Source: a virus
Direction: 5' to 3' (one strand)
DNA length: 47,357 nucleotides
IMG/VR virus record: IMGVR_UViG_3300009149_000057
Coordinates: 1-47,357 of that record
The position numbers were made by a program, and so were the translations under genes. A model generated the notes under the pieces. It searched no databases. It saw only the letters and a program-made list of their open reading frames with translations, and was not told where the DNA came from. Shown one piece after another: positions 10,301 through 18,757 of the stretch. Each line of letters begins with the position of its first letter. Position 1 is the first letter of the stretch.

Positions 10301-10638
10301 GTAATTTTGACCCATTAACATTAGAAGATGGTGAGACGTATATTAACTTTGTGACTTTTTTAAATCAAGCATTTGTAACATTAGGTTTAAATGAGTATTC
10401 AGCTCAAATTTCAATAAATAATTTTGAAAGACCAGATGGTTTAAATGAAAAATATAATGGATTCTATATAGTTAGACCGATAGTAGATACATTTAGTATG
10501 TATATCCGTGAAGATGAAAATTTTGATACAATCTATACAAATGATTCGGCTTCCGAAGCTTCTGGTTTTGAATATATAAAATATAGAGCTGCTGCTTGTA
10601 ATAACATAGTTGTTGAAAATGGTGTTGTAATTGAATAA
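7384..10638 (+). CDS. Large Cys-rich tail/adhesin protein with SprB-like repeat (1084 aa)
   Basis: A 1084-residue structural protein. Residues 1-110 are Cys-rich (SKPCCLTLNPNY). About residues 115-165 form a short coiled coil (EILTQISNLENQISEQ). About residues 865-920 match the SprB/PKD-like repeat pattern: TPVTYLWSNGETTPT, a glycine turn, then HSLTVTDEYCSATVEF. That repeat is known from flavobacterial surface adhesins. No signal peptide is present, so it is assembled in the cytoplasm like other tail proteins. The stop overlaps the next start by one base (TAATG). Probable role: tail or baseplate decoration, or a receptor-binding component (inferred). Confidence 0.6.
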   Translation: MATCYTNNDIERLNGKIIENQDGSVSVYIPNNLGKLSPVIISKPCCLTLNPNYVFDLDKQTCLWSTNTTACGIEDVFKIVLNPSGNDGSIFYKSEKQNCSLNVSFDYLFKVKCESLNELLNENSSSISNEILTQISNLENQISEQTPLCEELTNQISVLIQQISNSSYSIVCETLEYGKSTVVTLPSSSEKSLSKTGFGDFNSVSPTITNSSRSIESSSEVPNVPESGVHYCLTEPAGLFAWGEIIGQTNYQSFLNGVKETYSCTDVYALFALNEIRLQQNGEPLIFECERQVVDKGELTAQLYVLLAQQQECQAILNDLNSQLLVLISSPEYQEYLRCNRPINFFERLDVSMTVDVITSANTLETIYEATDFFPAIGNGSLYNYLTTNIDSGFYVCGGVNCTPLILDKRNVYDCILVLNSLLDDLFVESELTGTTNGNTAFLDSISPSAFTSNWLQYSTTISDSNIIDLISNQKIKISLKLNNTCSDVCILLDNIELNKICVSEDKNEIFVTQSPSFKLDRIRDNKKSWLNNTSKVNRDFNLGDYSGLNQIRQTNYDLNDERLIINTKEIDLDINLASAIETDIWCYLLDNPCLLTGNTFCDPCLECGYKNFQDDYCFEFMNDDPYEFMDGTYSDSPTTLGCCGDNQIDFNALLTQPLSAVTVVEDFEYFLQSELIDVKNRQTISSYPTLRALYDRYLNSNIYCGTNSSAFDYMSMDQFAGLLGNYWVDIIEQVVPSTTIWGSVKIYSNTIFDNQKYRYKSYSSLFCENPFTCTNVLSPINGNNGQYENVEVSLTNIETFSDEKIKRALTDPIICDSIHIAQMNHGSEFIGTVSILGSVEEDCDSNQISINECSLQVTVSIDGVTVIPRVVGATTPVTYLWSNGETTPTASFPSGGTHSLTVTDEYCSATVEFFVNHLTACWYTLPDMNFWITEGFSTYGVTAFTYIMESMVVNETELVLLGSEPTYNLIESNFDPLTLEDGETYINFVTFLNQAFVTLGLNEYSAQISINNFERPDGLNEKYNGFYIVRPIVDTFSMYIREDENFDTIYTNDSASEASGFEYIKYRAAACNNIVVENGVVIE

Positions 10639-10979
10639 TGGAGACTATTAATAGAAAAGAACGTGTTAGAATTAATAGAGGTGTTTTAAAATATTTCTCC
10701 GAACTTCCAATGGATAAACAAATTATATTTAAAAACATAAAAAAAACAATTAATCTTTATTTAAATAAAGAAACAAATGTTTATGTTTTTGGTAGTTTTT
10801 ATTGGGGTTTTTGGGATGAAACTTCTGATTTTGATGTGACAATAGAATACGAATTCAATAATTATAAAATGGATAAAAGAGCAAATAAAATATCTGAAAT
10901 AACATCTTTTTTTTCAGAAAAAGGGATTAAAATAGATATAATAATAAAAAGAGGTAAGATGGGAATTTTAATTCCATAA
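10638..10979 (+). CDS. Small MNT-type nucleotidyltransferase
   Basis: A 113-residue protein with the minimal nucleotidyltransferase (pol-beta superfamily) active site: a GS motif and two acidic residues in VFGSFYWGFWDETSDFDVTI, and a third acidic residue in IKIDIII. Enzymes of this fold transfer a nucleotide from an NTP to a protein, antibiotic or RNA. The length equals a stand-alone MNT domain. Its start shares a base with the stop of the upstream tail gene, so it is co-translated with virion proteins. No HEPN partner is adjacent, which argues against a standard MNT/HEPN toxin-antitoxin pair. The target is unknown. Confidence 0.65.
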   Translation: METINRKERVRINRGVLKYFSELPMDKQIIFKNIKKTINLYLNKETNVYVFGSFYWGFWDETSDFDVTIEYEFNNYKMDKRANKISEITSFFSEKGIKIDIIIKRGKMGILIP

Positions 10980-10981
10980 TA

Positions 10982-10991
10982 GATATTTATA
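10982..10991 (+). promoter_or_regulatory. Candidate late promoter element GATATTTATA
   Basis: GATATTTATA starts 22 bases before the ATG at 11004 and is followed by an A-rich leader (AATAAAACAAAC). It is one of the repeated copies of this motif in front of late-type genes. Confidence 0.5.
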
Positions 10992-11003
10992 AATAAAACA
11001 AAC

Positions 11004-12839
11004 ATGTATTTAACAGATAGAGAAATATATTCGGGTGCTGGATTAACTAATTTAATCCACATAGTAGTAACTGGTGACACATCACAAAATCCATTTGGTA
11101 GTTCTTATGCGATTCCATTACAACAAATAGTTGATTTAGTACCAGTTACTACTGGTGGAACTGACGTACATGTTATAAGTGGTACTTATTCAGCTGGGAC
11201 AGCAACTTTTTTAAATAATACTGGTGGAACCTTTAATGTAACAGGTTTTTCTACTTCAGGTGGAACAGGTACTACATATACAGCTGATAATGGTTTAACA
11301 TTAACAGGTACCAATATTCAATTGGGAGGTACTTTAATTAAAAATACAACAATAACCAATAATGGTTTTGATTTTATAGTAGATAGAGCTGATGCTGGGG
11401 TGGCTATTCAAGGTACCAACACAACAGGTACTGGTATTAGAGGTTCATCAACCAGTGCTGCTGGTATTGTTGGTATTAGTTCAACAAACAATGGTGTCTC
11501 AGGTATTAGCACTACTGGTATACCACTAGTTTCTACTTTATTCTCACCATCTGCTAGTACAGTATCACCTTTGTTGAGATTAACAAATGACTGTACGACA
11601 ACATCGTTGTCGGGTCATGGTGGTTCTATTGAAGTATTTTTAAGCCCAGTTGGTGGTGGTGGGCCAATAAAATCAGGTGAATTACAAATGCTTTGGGATG
11701 ATTTTGCTAATTCACGTACAGGATTTAATGTTTTATTAAAAGATAATGTTGGTATAAACAAAAAATTTGGTGTTGGTAATACTGGGCAAGTTAGTATTGA
11801 TGAATATGGTGTTGGTAGTTTTTCTGGGACACCAATCTATGGTTTAGGGGTAAACGCTATTGGTAAAGTTGTCGAATATACTATTTCAGGTGGAAGTGTT
11901 GATGTTTATGTTACAGGTGGTACCTATTCAAGCGGAACAGCTGTATTTACAAACAACGCTGGTGGTACATTTAATGTTACAGGGTTTAATACTGGCACTA
12001 CTGAATATTGGACATCTGGGTCTACATGGAATGGTACTAATTACCCAATAAAAGCAAACAACGATTCAGGTTTAGACGCAACTGGTGATTATTCAGTCGC
12101 TGAAGGTTCTGGTACAACAGCTAGTGGAACGTCAAGTCATGCTGAAGGTAATTTAACAATTGCTGGTGGTAATGGAAGTCATGCTGAAGGTACATCAACA
12201 ATCGCTAGTGGAATGTCAAGTCATGCTGAAGGTAATTTAACAAAAGCTTATGGAACGTCAAGCCATGCTGAAGGTGATACAACGATAGCTAGTGGGTTAT
12301 TCTCACACACTGAAGGTTATCTAACATCAGCTACGGGTTCGTCAACTCATGCCGAAGGTTCTTTAACAAAAGCTTTTGGTTCATCAGGACACGCTGAAGG
12401 TCTTAGAACGATAGCAAGTGGTGCACAAAGTCATGCTGAAGGGTCTGACACGATAGCAAGTGGTGATACTAGTCATGCAGAAGGAAGTAATACTATAGCT
12501 AACGGGGATTACTCTCACGTTCAAGGTTATTTTAATACCACCAATGGTCCATATAGTCATGCTGGTGGAACCAACTGTGAAGCAAATGGTACTGCTAGTT
12601 TCGTACATGGTAGTGCAAGTACTGCTAGTAGTGAAGGTACTATCGTATTGGGTACTAATATAACAGGTGCAACAGCACATACAGTTTATGTTTCTCCTTT
12701 GGTATTAGCTAAATTAACAACAACTCAAAGAAATGATTTAACACCAGAAAATGGTATGTTAATTTATAATACAACAGATAATAAATTCCAAGGTTACGAA
12801 AACGGTGCTTGGAATAATTTTGACACTACTTTAGCATAA
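11004..12839 (+). CDS. Tail fibre/adhesin with YadA-head-like SHAEG repeats (611 aa)
   Basis: A 611-residue fibre protein. About residues 378-515 contain roughly a dozen repeats of about 14 residues with the core SHAEG (GTSSHAEGNLTIAGGNG and so on), the left-handed beta-roll repeat of YadA/Hia trimeric adhesin heads. Two copies of another segment (GTYSAGTATFLNNTGGTFNV and GTYSSGTAVFTNNAGGTFNV) lie near residues 55-80 and 305-330. The C-terminus (LTTTQRNDLTPENGMLIYNT, ending NGAWNNF) is the end seen in many Bacteroidota phage fibres. The protein is probably trimeric and receptor-facing. A candidate late promoter lies 22 bases upstream. Confidence 0.75.
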   Translation: MYLTDREIYSGAGLTNLIHIVVTGDTSQNPFGSSYAIPLQQIVDLVPVTTGGTDVHVISGTYSAGTATFLNNTGGTFNVTGFSTSGGTGTTYTADNGLTLTGTNIQLGGTLIKNTTITNNGFDFIVDRADAGVAIQGTNTTGTGIRGSSTSAAGIVGISSTNNGVSGISTTGIPLVSTLFSPSASTVSPLLRLTNDCTTTSLSGHGGSIEVFLSPVGGGGPIKSGELQMLWDDFANSRTGFNVLLKDNVGINKKFGVGNTGQVSIDEYGVGSFSGTPIYGLGVNAIGKVVEYTISGGSVDVYVTGGTYSSGTAVFTNNAGGTFNVTGFNTGTTEYWTSGSTWNGTNYPIKANNDSGLDATGDYSVAEGSGTTASGTSSHAEGNLTIAGGNGSHAEGTSTIASGMSSHAEGNLTKAYGTSSHAEGDTTIASGLFSHTEGYLTSATGSSTHAEGSLTKAFGSSGHAEGLRTIASGAQSHAEGSDTIASGDTSHAEGSNTIANGDYSHVQGYFNTTNGPYSHAGGTNCEANGTASFVHGSASTASSEGTIVLGTNITGATAHTVYVSPLVLAKLTTTQRNDLTPENGMLIYNTTDNKFQGYENGAWNNFDTTLA

Positions 12840-12840
12840 T

Positions 12841-13083
12841 ATGCCACAATTAATTAAAAATATACAAGGTAATTTACTTGATAGCTTTACTTCCGACTTA
12901 ATTTTAATAAATTCAGTTATTGGTGAAGCACAACAAGAAGATTATATTGAACTCTTCGGATTTAATGGTTATTTACAAAATTTAACTAGGGCCGAAGAAA
13001 CTCAATTATTAACAAAACCGTTGTTATATGGCTTACAAAATAATAAAAATTTACGAATAATAACGCTTAACATAGATTACTAA
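12841..13083 (+). CDS. Small protein in tail-fibre operon (80 aa)
   Basis: An 80-residue protein that starts one base after the fibre gene stop and overlaps the next start by one base. It has no cysteine, no membrane segment and no motif I recognise. A chaperone or small virion component of the neighbouring fibre would fit its position, but nothing in the sequence shows this. Confidence 0.55.
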   Translation: MPQLIKNIQGNLLDSFTSDLILINSVIGEAQQEDYIELFGFNGYLQNLTRAEETQLLTKPLLYGLQNNKNLRIITLNIDY

Positions 13084-15320
13084 TGAGGTACCAACAACCT
13101 ATTTATATACAAAACGAAAATACTGGCGTTAGAAATAAAGATATTTTAAACGTCAATATGAGTTCAGATATATCTATTTTTGACGCTCCCTTATTTTCAT
13201 TAAGTGGAACATCAAAAATAGATTGTAATTGTGGTTGTACACCTGATTTTAATTTATTGGAAAATGGAATTTGTCAATATATAGATTCTGTTAGTGCAAC
13301 CACTTATGGTACTTTTTTAACAGCTTATACTGGTTCGGTTTCTACAGGTTACGACCAATTTGGTGCTAGTTTTTATAAATCAGAACTAACTGGTGATTTA
13401 CCTTATACACTATATACTAGTGGTTTATCAGACACATTTAACATTGCAATTAGTTCAGATACGACAGTAAACTCTGGGACTCTTTGGGATTCTAATGGTA
13501 GTACATCTAATGGTAGATTAAATAATTGTGGTATTTGGGCTGAAGCTGGAGCTCCAAACCCAAATCTACCTACTACAGAATGGATAGGTTTCTCAAAATG
13601 TATTAATCTAGAAACTAGTGGCGTTTATTCAGTTGGTATAGCTGGAGACAATAGGGTTAGATTTAAAATAAATGGTGAATTTTTTTATGTAGCAGATTTA
13701 ACAAGCTCAATAACTTTCAATCTTTGGAGAGTTTTCGAAATAACATTGAGTGCTGGAACCAATGTTATTGAAGTTGAGGGGTATAACGATGGTGGTGAAG
13801 CGGCTTTTGGTGCTGAAATATACCAAGCAGATATTGCGACTTTAACTGCAATGACTACTACTACTGAATTAGAAGACGTTATAGTTTTCTCGACAAAAGA
13901 TTTTAGATACGAAACAAATGGTAATATACCAGTAGAATTCGATTTGGGTGAATCATCAGGATATTCATGTCCTTCAGGATATTTCTTGAATACCTGTACT
14001 AGCGCATATACTTGTGGTGTTTTGGTAGAAAGTGGTTGTACTATACCAATAGGTGAATTTCATATAATTGATTCGGCAACAACTATTCCAATTAATTTTA
14101 ATTTTACTGGTAATGTTGAAACTTTTTCGATAAACAACACATCATTCAATTACGAAATATATAAATTCAATGACAACTCAGATACCTTTGTATTACCAGC
14201 AGTTTATAAGTCAGATTATATATCTTATTCAGCTTTTAGTGGTACTAGTGCTGTAACACAAAACGTTCCAGTAAGTGCTTTGACTTTAGACGGTCAATAT
14301 TTAGTCAAAACATTTTTTCAATTTGACAATCAAACTGAATTTGCAAATAAATTAAATAAAAGAATCGATACAATAATTTATAGAAATGGTGATGCTTATA
14401 GTTTATATGATGATAATTTAGATTTTTATTTTACAGCGATTAAAAAAGCTGAAAAACCATTATTTTTATTTAATGGTAGTAATACGCCACCAGCACAACA
14501 ATTATTTCAACAAGTTATTTTACCTATTTCTGGTGAAACAAATGTAGTGATAACAAATGAATATTCTGGTTTCTTTATTCTAACATTAAATGGTTATGTG
14601 TTGGCTTTGGATTCTGATTATACATATACTGGAAATGTTGTAACAATAAATGGTGGGACAGTTTCTGGTGATGTAATAACTGTTTCCTATACAACAAGTG
14701 GTGGAAAAACACTGGCTGGAGATAATATTGATATTTCATCACCAATTACAAGTGGTGCAACAGATGATTATTTCACGGGCTCAACGTATTTTAACACAAC
14801 AACAAATAAATACGAATTATTTACTACTATATCACCAGCTGATAATGGTTCAATATTAGTGATGATAAATGGTGTTACATTAGCAAACGGAATAGATTAT
14901 TACCAATCAATATCAACCACTAAAAGAATAATACTTGAAGGTGAGTTATTAGTTGGCGATTTAATAACCATTGTTTATTTTCCAGTAACATCTGTAATTA
15001 ACGGAATATTTTTTACAAATAATGTCGTTTCTTGGTCTGTCAACGAACCACCAGAAAAAAATAATGGTTATTTCCTATTTGAAGCCAGTACAGCAGCAAC
15101 ATTTAATGATGTTTATTATAGCGGAATAACAAATTACGTTGCTGGTCAAGGTATTTATTCGACAGATTTTATTGTTAGTGGTGATGTCGGAACAAGAATA
15201 TATTATAGAATAAATAACGAAAAGAATTTTGAAACATTATGTGGTTCTATAGTAGATAGCAACACATATAGTGATACAATTCCAGCAGTAATTCAAACTA
15301 ATTCAATAAATTCCTACTAA
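13083..15320 (+). CDS. Tail adhesin-like protein with lectin-like domain and beta repeats (745 aa)
   Basis: A 745-residue protein. About residues 90-250 look like a PA14/galactose-binding-like carbohydrate-binding sandwich: ETSGVYSVGIAGDNRVRFKI, then ETNVIEVEGYNDGGEAAFG-like features with Trp and Gly turns. About residues 490-660 hold two copies of a phage fibre repeat of the form LNG..L..DYTY....GD.I.V.Y (VLALDSDYTYTGNVVTINGG and VTLANGIDYYQSISTTKRII). Short Cys clusters (CNCGC) occur near residue 50. The start overlaps the previous stop (TAATG). The probable role is host-surface binding. The domain calls are pattern-based and not certain. Confidence 0.6.
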   Translation: MRYQQPIYIQNENTGVRNKDILNVNMSSDISIFDAPLFSLSGTSKIDCNCGCTPDFNLLENGICQYIDSVSATTYGTFLTAYTGSVSTGYDQFGASFYKSELTGDLPYTLYTSGLSDTFNIAISSDTTVNSGTLWDSNGSTSNGRLNNCGIWAEAGAPNPNLPTTEWIGFSKCINLETSGVYSVGIAGDNRVRFKINGEFFYVADLTSSITFNLWRVFEITLSAGTNVIEVEGYNDGGEAAFGAEIYQADIATLTAMTTTTELEDVIVFSTKDFRYETNGNIPVEFDLGESSGYSCPSGYFLNTCTSAYTCGVLVESGCTIPIGEFHIIDSATTIPINFNFTGNVETFSINNTSFNYEIYKFNDNSDTFVLPAVYKSDYISYSAFSGTSAVTQNVPVSALTLDGQYLVKTFFQFDNQTEFANKLNKRIDTIIYRNGDAYSLYDDNLDFYFTAIKKAEKPLFLFNGSNTPPAQQLFQQVILPISGETNVVITNEYSGFFILTLNGYVLALDSDYTYTGNVVTINGGTVSGDVITVSYTTSGGKTLAGDNIDISSPITSGATDDYFTGSTYFNTTTNKYELFTTISPADNGSILVMINGVTLANGIDYYQSISTTKRIILEGELLVGDLITIVYFPVTSVINGIFFTNNVVSWSVNEPPEKNNGYFLFEASTAATFNDVYYSGITNYVAGQGIYSTDFIVSGDVGTRIYYRINNEKNFETLCGSIVDSNTYSDTIPAVIQTNSINSY

Positions 15321-15335
15321 TATTATTTACTATGG

Positions 15336-15345
15336 GATATTTATT
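15336..15345 (+). promoter_or_regulatory. Candidate late promoter element GATATTTATT
   Basis: A one-base variant of the recurring motif, 42 bases before the ATG at 15378 in a 57-base gap between two large structural genes. A second AT-rich element (ACATATATAAAAC) lies nearer the start. Confidence 0.4.
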
Positions 15346-15377
15346 ACTAAAATAAAATAAAGATACATATATAAAAC

Positions 15378-17504
15378 ATGAGTTATATAATTAATAGTAC
15401 AAATCCATTCGTTAGTATTAAATTAACTGAAAAAGGTAGAGAACAATTAGCTTTAGGGCGTTTAAATTTTTCTTTTTGGGGTATAGGTGATTCAGAAATA
15501 AATTATAATAGAGAAGAAATTGTTGACGCTAATCAAACAGACGTTACCTTATCGGCATCTAGTGTGGTTATGAGACCTTTTGATAAACAACCAAACATTA
15601 AATCATTTATCAAACCATCAAACTCAAACACTCCATATCAATCAATTGATGCGTCAAATATGAGTGTAATTAAAGCTAATGTTAACAACGAAGCAACAGA
15701 ACGAGGATTTTTTGCATTATCTGGTAGTGATTATTTAACTTTATTAACTGATACATATACACCATATTACGAACCAATTAGTAATGCTAATTTATCTGGA
15801 GGAACTGAATTAGTTTTAAGTTCAACTACTGGAGTAACTATTGGGGATATAATATTGATTAAAATCAGCAATGATTATACAGGTACTTTACCTTCATCTG
15901 ATTCAACAACCCCTACACCAAATTTATGGTTCAAAGTACAGGACGTAGTTGGTACTACATTGACCGTTGATAGAAATTTACCTAATTTCTCTTCTAGTAC
16001 GGCAAATACAAGCGTTATTGTTTATAGAGGTGATGAAGTATACGAATCAATAGCAACTGGCAACACAACGGCTTATTGGGACTCTGGTACACTTTCTTTT
16101 AACTCTTCGGTTAACGTTACTTGCCATGATGTTCCAGTTTGGAATATGAATAATGTTTGGTGTGAGGATTTAGCTGGTATGAGTGCATCTACTTTATATG
16201 AAGATTACACTAAATTTGGGTCTTATAAATATTTAGGAACAAAAAATCCTTATTTAGAATATCTTTGTGAATCAAGCGGAACGACAATCAATTTTAATTG
16301 TAATGGTCCCGGAATTAGCTACCCAGACGATGTTTCAAAATCGTTATCAATATTACACTACACAAACAATACTATTTCTAACCTTTATGGGGAATTCTTT
16401 TATGTTGATGCGACAAGCGACAAAATAGTGAAGGTTCATGTACCTACTTTGATGTATCATAGACGAGATTTTTCTACTGGTAGTGGTACAACTATGGGTA
16501 TGACATTTATTGCATCTGGAGCAACACAATTATTGGGAAATAGCAATATAGAATATATTGATTTAGTTGAACAACAATCATTAATACCATCTAGTAAAGA
16601 ACCAAAAATAGTTGGTAAAGTTTTACCTCAATTAAAAATGATTGTTTTTGATAATGATGAAATTATTGGTGGAATGTCTTATAAGTCAAATAGAAATTGG
16701 ACTTTACCACCATTGGCTGCAAATATTTCTTCACCTAGTGGTGGAACATCAACTGGTTTATTACAACCAAATGATACTATTTATTTAACTTATAGTTTAG
16801 AGAATTCGTTATCTACTGGTTTAACAACTAGTCTTCCTTGTCAAGATTATATTAAAGTTACTAATAATAGCGCATCAGCTAAAGATATTTCGTTTAGAAT
16901 TAGTGAAACCGATTTATTACCATTTATGCGTAAAATTGAAGATGTAGGGTACGATGGGTTTGGTTTTTATGCTACAAATTTTAAGTTATTATACCAAATA
17001 GTTGATGACCAAAATATTAGACCTGATTCAGGTGCTTGGAAATCATTTGATTTCACGTCAAGTGGTATAACAGTGGTGAATGGTGAAACAATTGACCCAA
17101 TACTATTAGAAAATCAATCACCTAGTGATTTTGTTATTGATTTAATTAAAGATTCTGGGGCTACAACTTTTGACTTATACTCACTTCTTAATATGGCACC
17201 AAATAATCAACCAACTTATTTACAATTTGGTGATGAAAGATTTTTCTATGGTAACTTAGAAACTTTTATTGGTGCTACAATATATAAAACAATATTTGAC
17301 ATAAACGTTAACTCTAGTTATTTTGATTCAACAACAAATCCTACTAGAAGTTTAGATTCAACAACAAACCCACCTAATATAAAAGTTACTGAGGTTGGTA
17401 TTTTTGATTCTAACAAAAACCTTGTTTGTATTGGAAAACTAAGTAAACCAGTTGCTTTATTAGCTGGGAACACAATAATGTTAGAATTATCAATGGACTT
17501 TTAA
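15378..17504 (+). CDS. Tail-collar-fibre-like protein (708 aa)
   Basis: A 708-residue virion protein. Its N-terminus (VSIKLTEKGREQLALGRLNF, then WGIGDSEINY) matches the pattern of phage tail-collar fibre N-terminal domains: LT..G...LA, then a GDs motif. Its C-terminus (VTEVGIFDSNKNLVCIGKLS) matches their EiGlyd..GnLia.gk ending. The next gene has the same two ends. In P2-like phages this domain attaches a fibre to the baseplate. The long middle part is specific to this protein. A candidate late element lies upstream. Function inferred from the end motifs and the operon. Confidence 0.6.
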   Translation: MSYIINSTNPFVSIKLTEKGREQLALGRLNFSFWGIGDSEINYNREEIVDANQTDVTLSASSVVMRPFDKQPNIKSFIKPSNSNTPYQSIDASNMSVIKANVNNEATERGFFALSGSDYLTLLTDTYTPYYEPISNANLSGGTELVLSSTTGVTIGDIILIKISNDYTGTLPSSDSTTPTPNLWFKVQDVVGTTLTVDRNLPNFSSSTANTSVIVYRGDEVYESIATGNTTAYWDSGTLSFNSSVNVTCHDVPVWNMNNVWCEDLAGMSASTLYEDYTKFGSYKYLGTKNPYLEYLCESSGTTINFNCNGPGISYPDDVSKSLSILHYTNNTISNLYGEFFYVDATSDKIVKVHVPTLMYHRRDFSTGSGTTMGMTFIASGATQLLGNSNIEYIDLVEQQSLIPSSKEPKIVGKVLPQLKMIVFDNDEIIGGMSYKSNRNWTLPPLAANISSPSGGTSTGLLQPNDTIYLTYSLENSLSTGLTTSLPCQDYIKVTNNSASAKDISFRISETDLLPFMRKIEDVGYDGFGFYATNFKLLYQIVDDQNIRPDSGAWKSFDFTSSGITVVNGETIDPILLENQSPSDFVIDLIKDSGATTFDLYSLLNMAPNNQPTYLQFGDERFFYGNLETFIGATIYKTIFDINVNSSYFDSTTNPTRSLDSTTNPPNIKVTEVGIFDSNKNLVCIGKLSKPVALLAGNTIMLELSMDF

Positions 17505-17505
17505 T

Positions 17506-18708
17506 ATGGGATTTATATCATCATCACCTTCAATAACAATAACGGCTAAACTAACACCAGTTGGTCGTCAAAGACTTATATCAAATAATAATTCACTAAT
17601 AACTACTTTTTCACTCGGTGATTCTGATGCTAATTATTATTCACCTTTACCTTTAACTACAGGTGAAATACCAGCACAAGGTGGTGATGTAGGTCCTAAC
17701 TCTTCTTTGAGTAATAGTACTATTGCAAATACTGGAATAAAAACTCCGTTGATTGTAAATGGAAGTGGAAGTGTAAGAAAACCAGTGGAACCACAATCAA
17801 TTTCAATAACTAGTGAAGTAGTATCTAATGGGTTAACAACAATTAGTGGTTCTAATTTATCACAAGTAGTAATTGATAGGTTAGACTATAATACAGATAA
17901 TTTAGTTAACCTATTTCATTCATTTGGTTTACCGTTAAACTCATCTAATGTAGCAAGATATACAGGAACTACGTTTGCTAATGGTGGGTTTTCAAACACA
18001 GCACTTAGTGGTTTAGCAGAAACAAAAATAATAGCTATTGGTGTCAAGAATACGCAATATGGTGAATCTTTAGATGGTAAAACAATAAAACTAGAATTAC
18101 CTACCAGTGCTGGTACATACACTATTTATAGCACTTTTCAACAAAAGGGTGTGGATTTAAAAACTGAAGACGCTAACATACGAGAAACTTCAGTTTCTTC
18201 AGGTAACTTAGGTTATAATATAGCGTTGTTGTTTTCGGACAATATCATGACCCCAAATGGTGGTTCTGGTTCACTGAGTTGGGCAACAGGTTTTGGTACA
18301 AATAAACCATTTAGTGTAAATGCAAAACAACTATATAATTTACAAACAAACACAAATACATCGACTAGTGCTGACACAATAGTTGGTGTTGCGTATTTGG
18401 ATAAGGGCTTTATAGTTATTACTCACCCAACAATAGTGTCTAATTACGGAACAGCACCGTCAACTGGTGCTACACTTACGTTTGATAGTGTTTCAACAAA
18501 TGTTTACCAAAACATTACTTGTTTTGCTGGAAGAGGTGAATTTGGTCTTTCAACCAACACAACATTTAGTGGAAGTGATAACCCAAGAATTAGTGAAATT
18601 GGTTTGTATGATAGTATTGGTAATTTAATCGCATTGGGTAAAAGTGACCGACAAATAGTTAAAAATATTAATGAATTCCTAGCTTTAGGGATTAAAATTC
18701 AACTATAA
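17506..18708 (+). CDS. Tail-collar-fibre-like protein, paralogue of the upstream gene (400 aa)
   Basis: A 400-residue virion protein that starts one base after the previous stop. It shares both ends with the 708-residue neighbour: ITAKLTPVGRQRLI and FSLGDSDANY at the start, and ISEIGLYDSIGNLIALGKSD at the end. The middle differs and is shorter, so the two look like diverged paralogues built on one scaffold. Probable role: baseplate-to-fibre attachment (inferred). It is the last gene of the structural operon; a hairpin and a switch to DNA-metabolism genes follow. Confidence 0.6.
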   Translation: MGFISSSPSITITAKLTPVGRQRLISNNNSLITTFSLGDSDANYYSPLPLTTGEIPAQGGDVGPNSSLSNSTIANTGIKTPLIVNGSGSVRKPVEPQSISITSEVVSNGLTTISGSNLSQVVIDRLDYNTDNLVNLFHSFGLPLNSSNVARYTGTTFANGGFSNTALSGLAETKIIAIGVKNTQYGESLDGKTIKLELPTSAGTYTIYSTFQQKGVDLKTEDANIRETSVSSGNLGYNIALLFSDNIMTPNGGSGSLSWATGFGTNKPFSVNAKQLYNLQTNTNTSTSADTIVGVAYLDKGFIVITHPTIVSNYGTAPSTGATLTFDSVSTNVYQNITCFAGRGEFGLSTNTTFSGSDNPRISEIGLYDSIGNLIALGKSDRQIVKNINEFLALGIKIQL

Positions 18709-18725
18709 GCTTTATATTTAAAAAA

Positions 18726-18743
18726 ACATCATTAGATTGATGT
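18726..18743. other. Short hairpin between structural and replication genes
   Basis: ACATCA and TGATGT form a six-base stem around TTAGAT. A run of A lies on its 5' side, so it would work as a weak terminator only for minus-strand transcription, and no minus-strand gene is near. It might mark the operon boundary or affect the leader of the resolvase gene 15 bases downstream. Confidence 0.3.
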
Positions 18744-18757
18744 AAATTATAAATATA

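Noticed and set aside
10638-10979. An MNT/HEPN toxin-antitoxin pair
   Set aside because: The nucleotidyltransferase is clear, but neither neighbour has a HEPN motif; both are structural genes.
12120-12545. CRISPR-like array in the repeated region of the fibre gene
   Set aside because: The repeats are in frame, about 42 bases apart, imperfect, and code for SHAEG units; no constant repeat with unique spacers is present.
12384-12680. Minus-strand Cys/Thr-rich open frame opposite the SHAEG repeats
   Set aside because: It is the reverse complement of the repeat DNA and its odd composition follows from the repeats.
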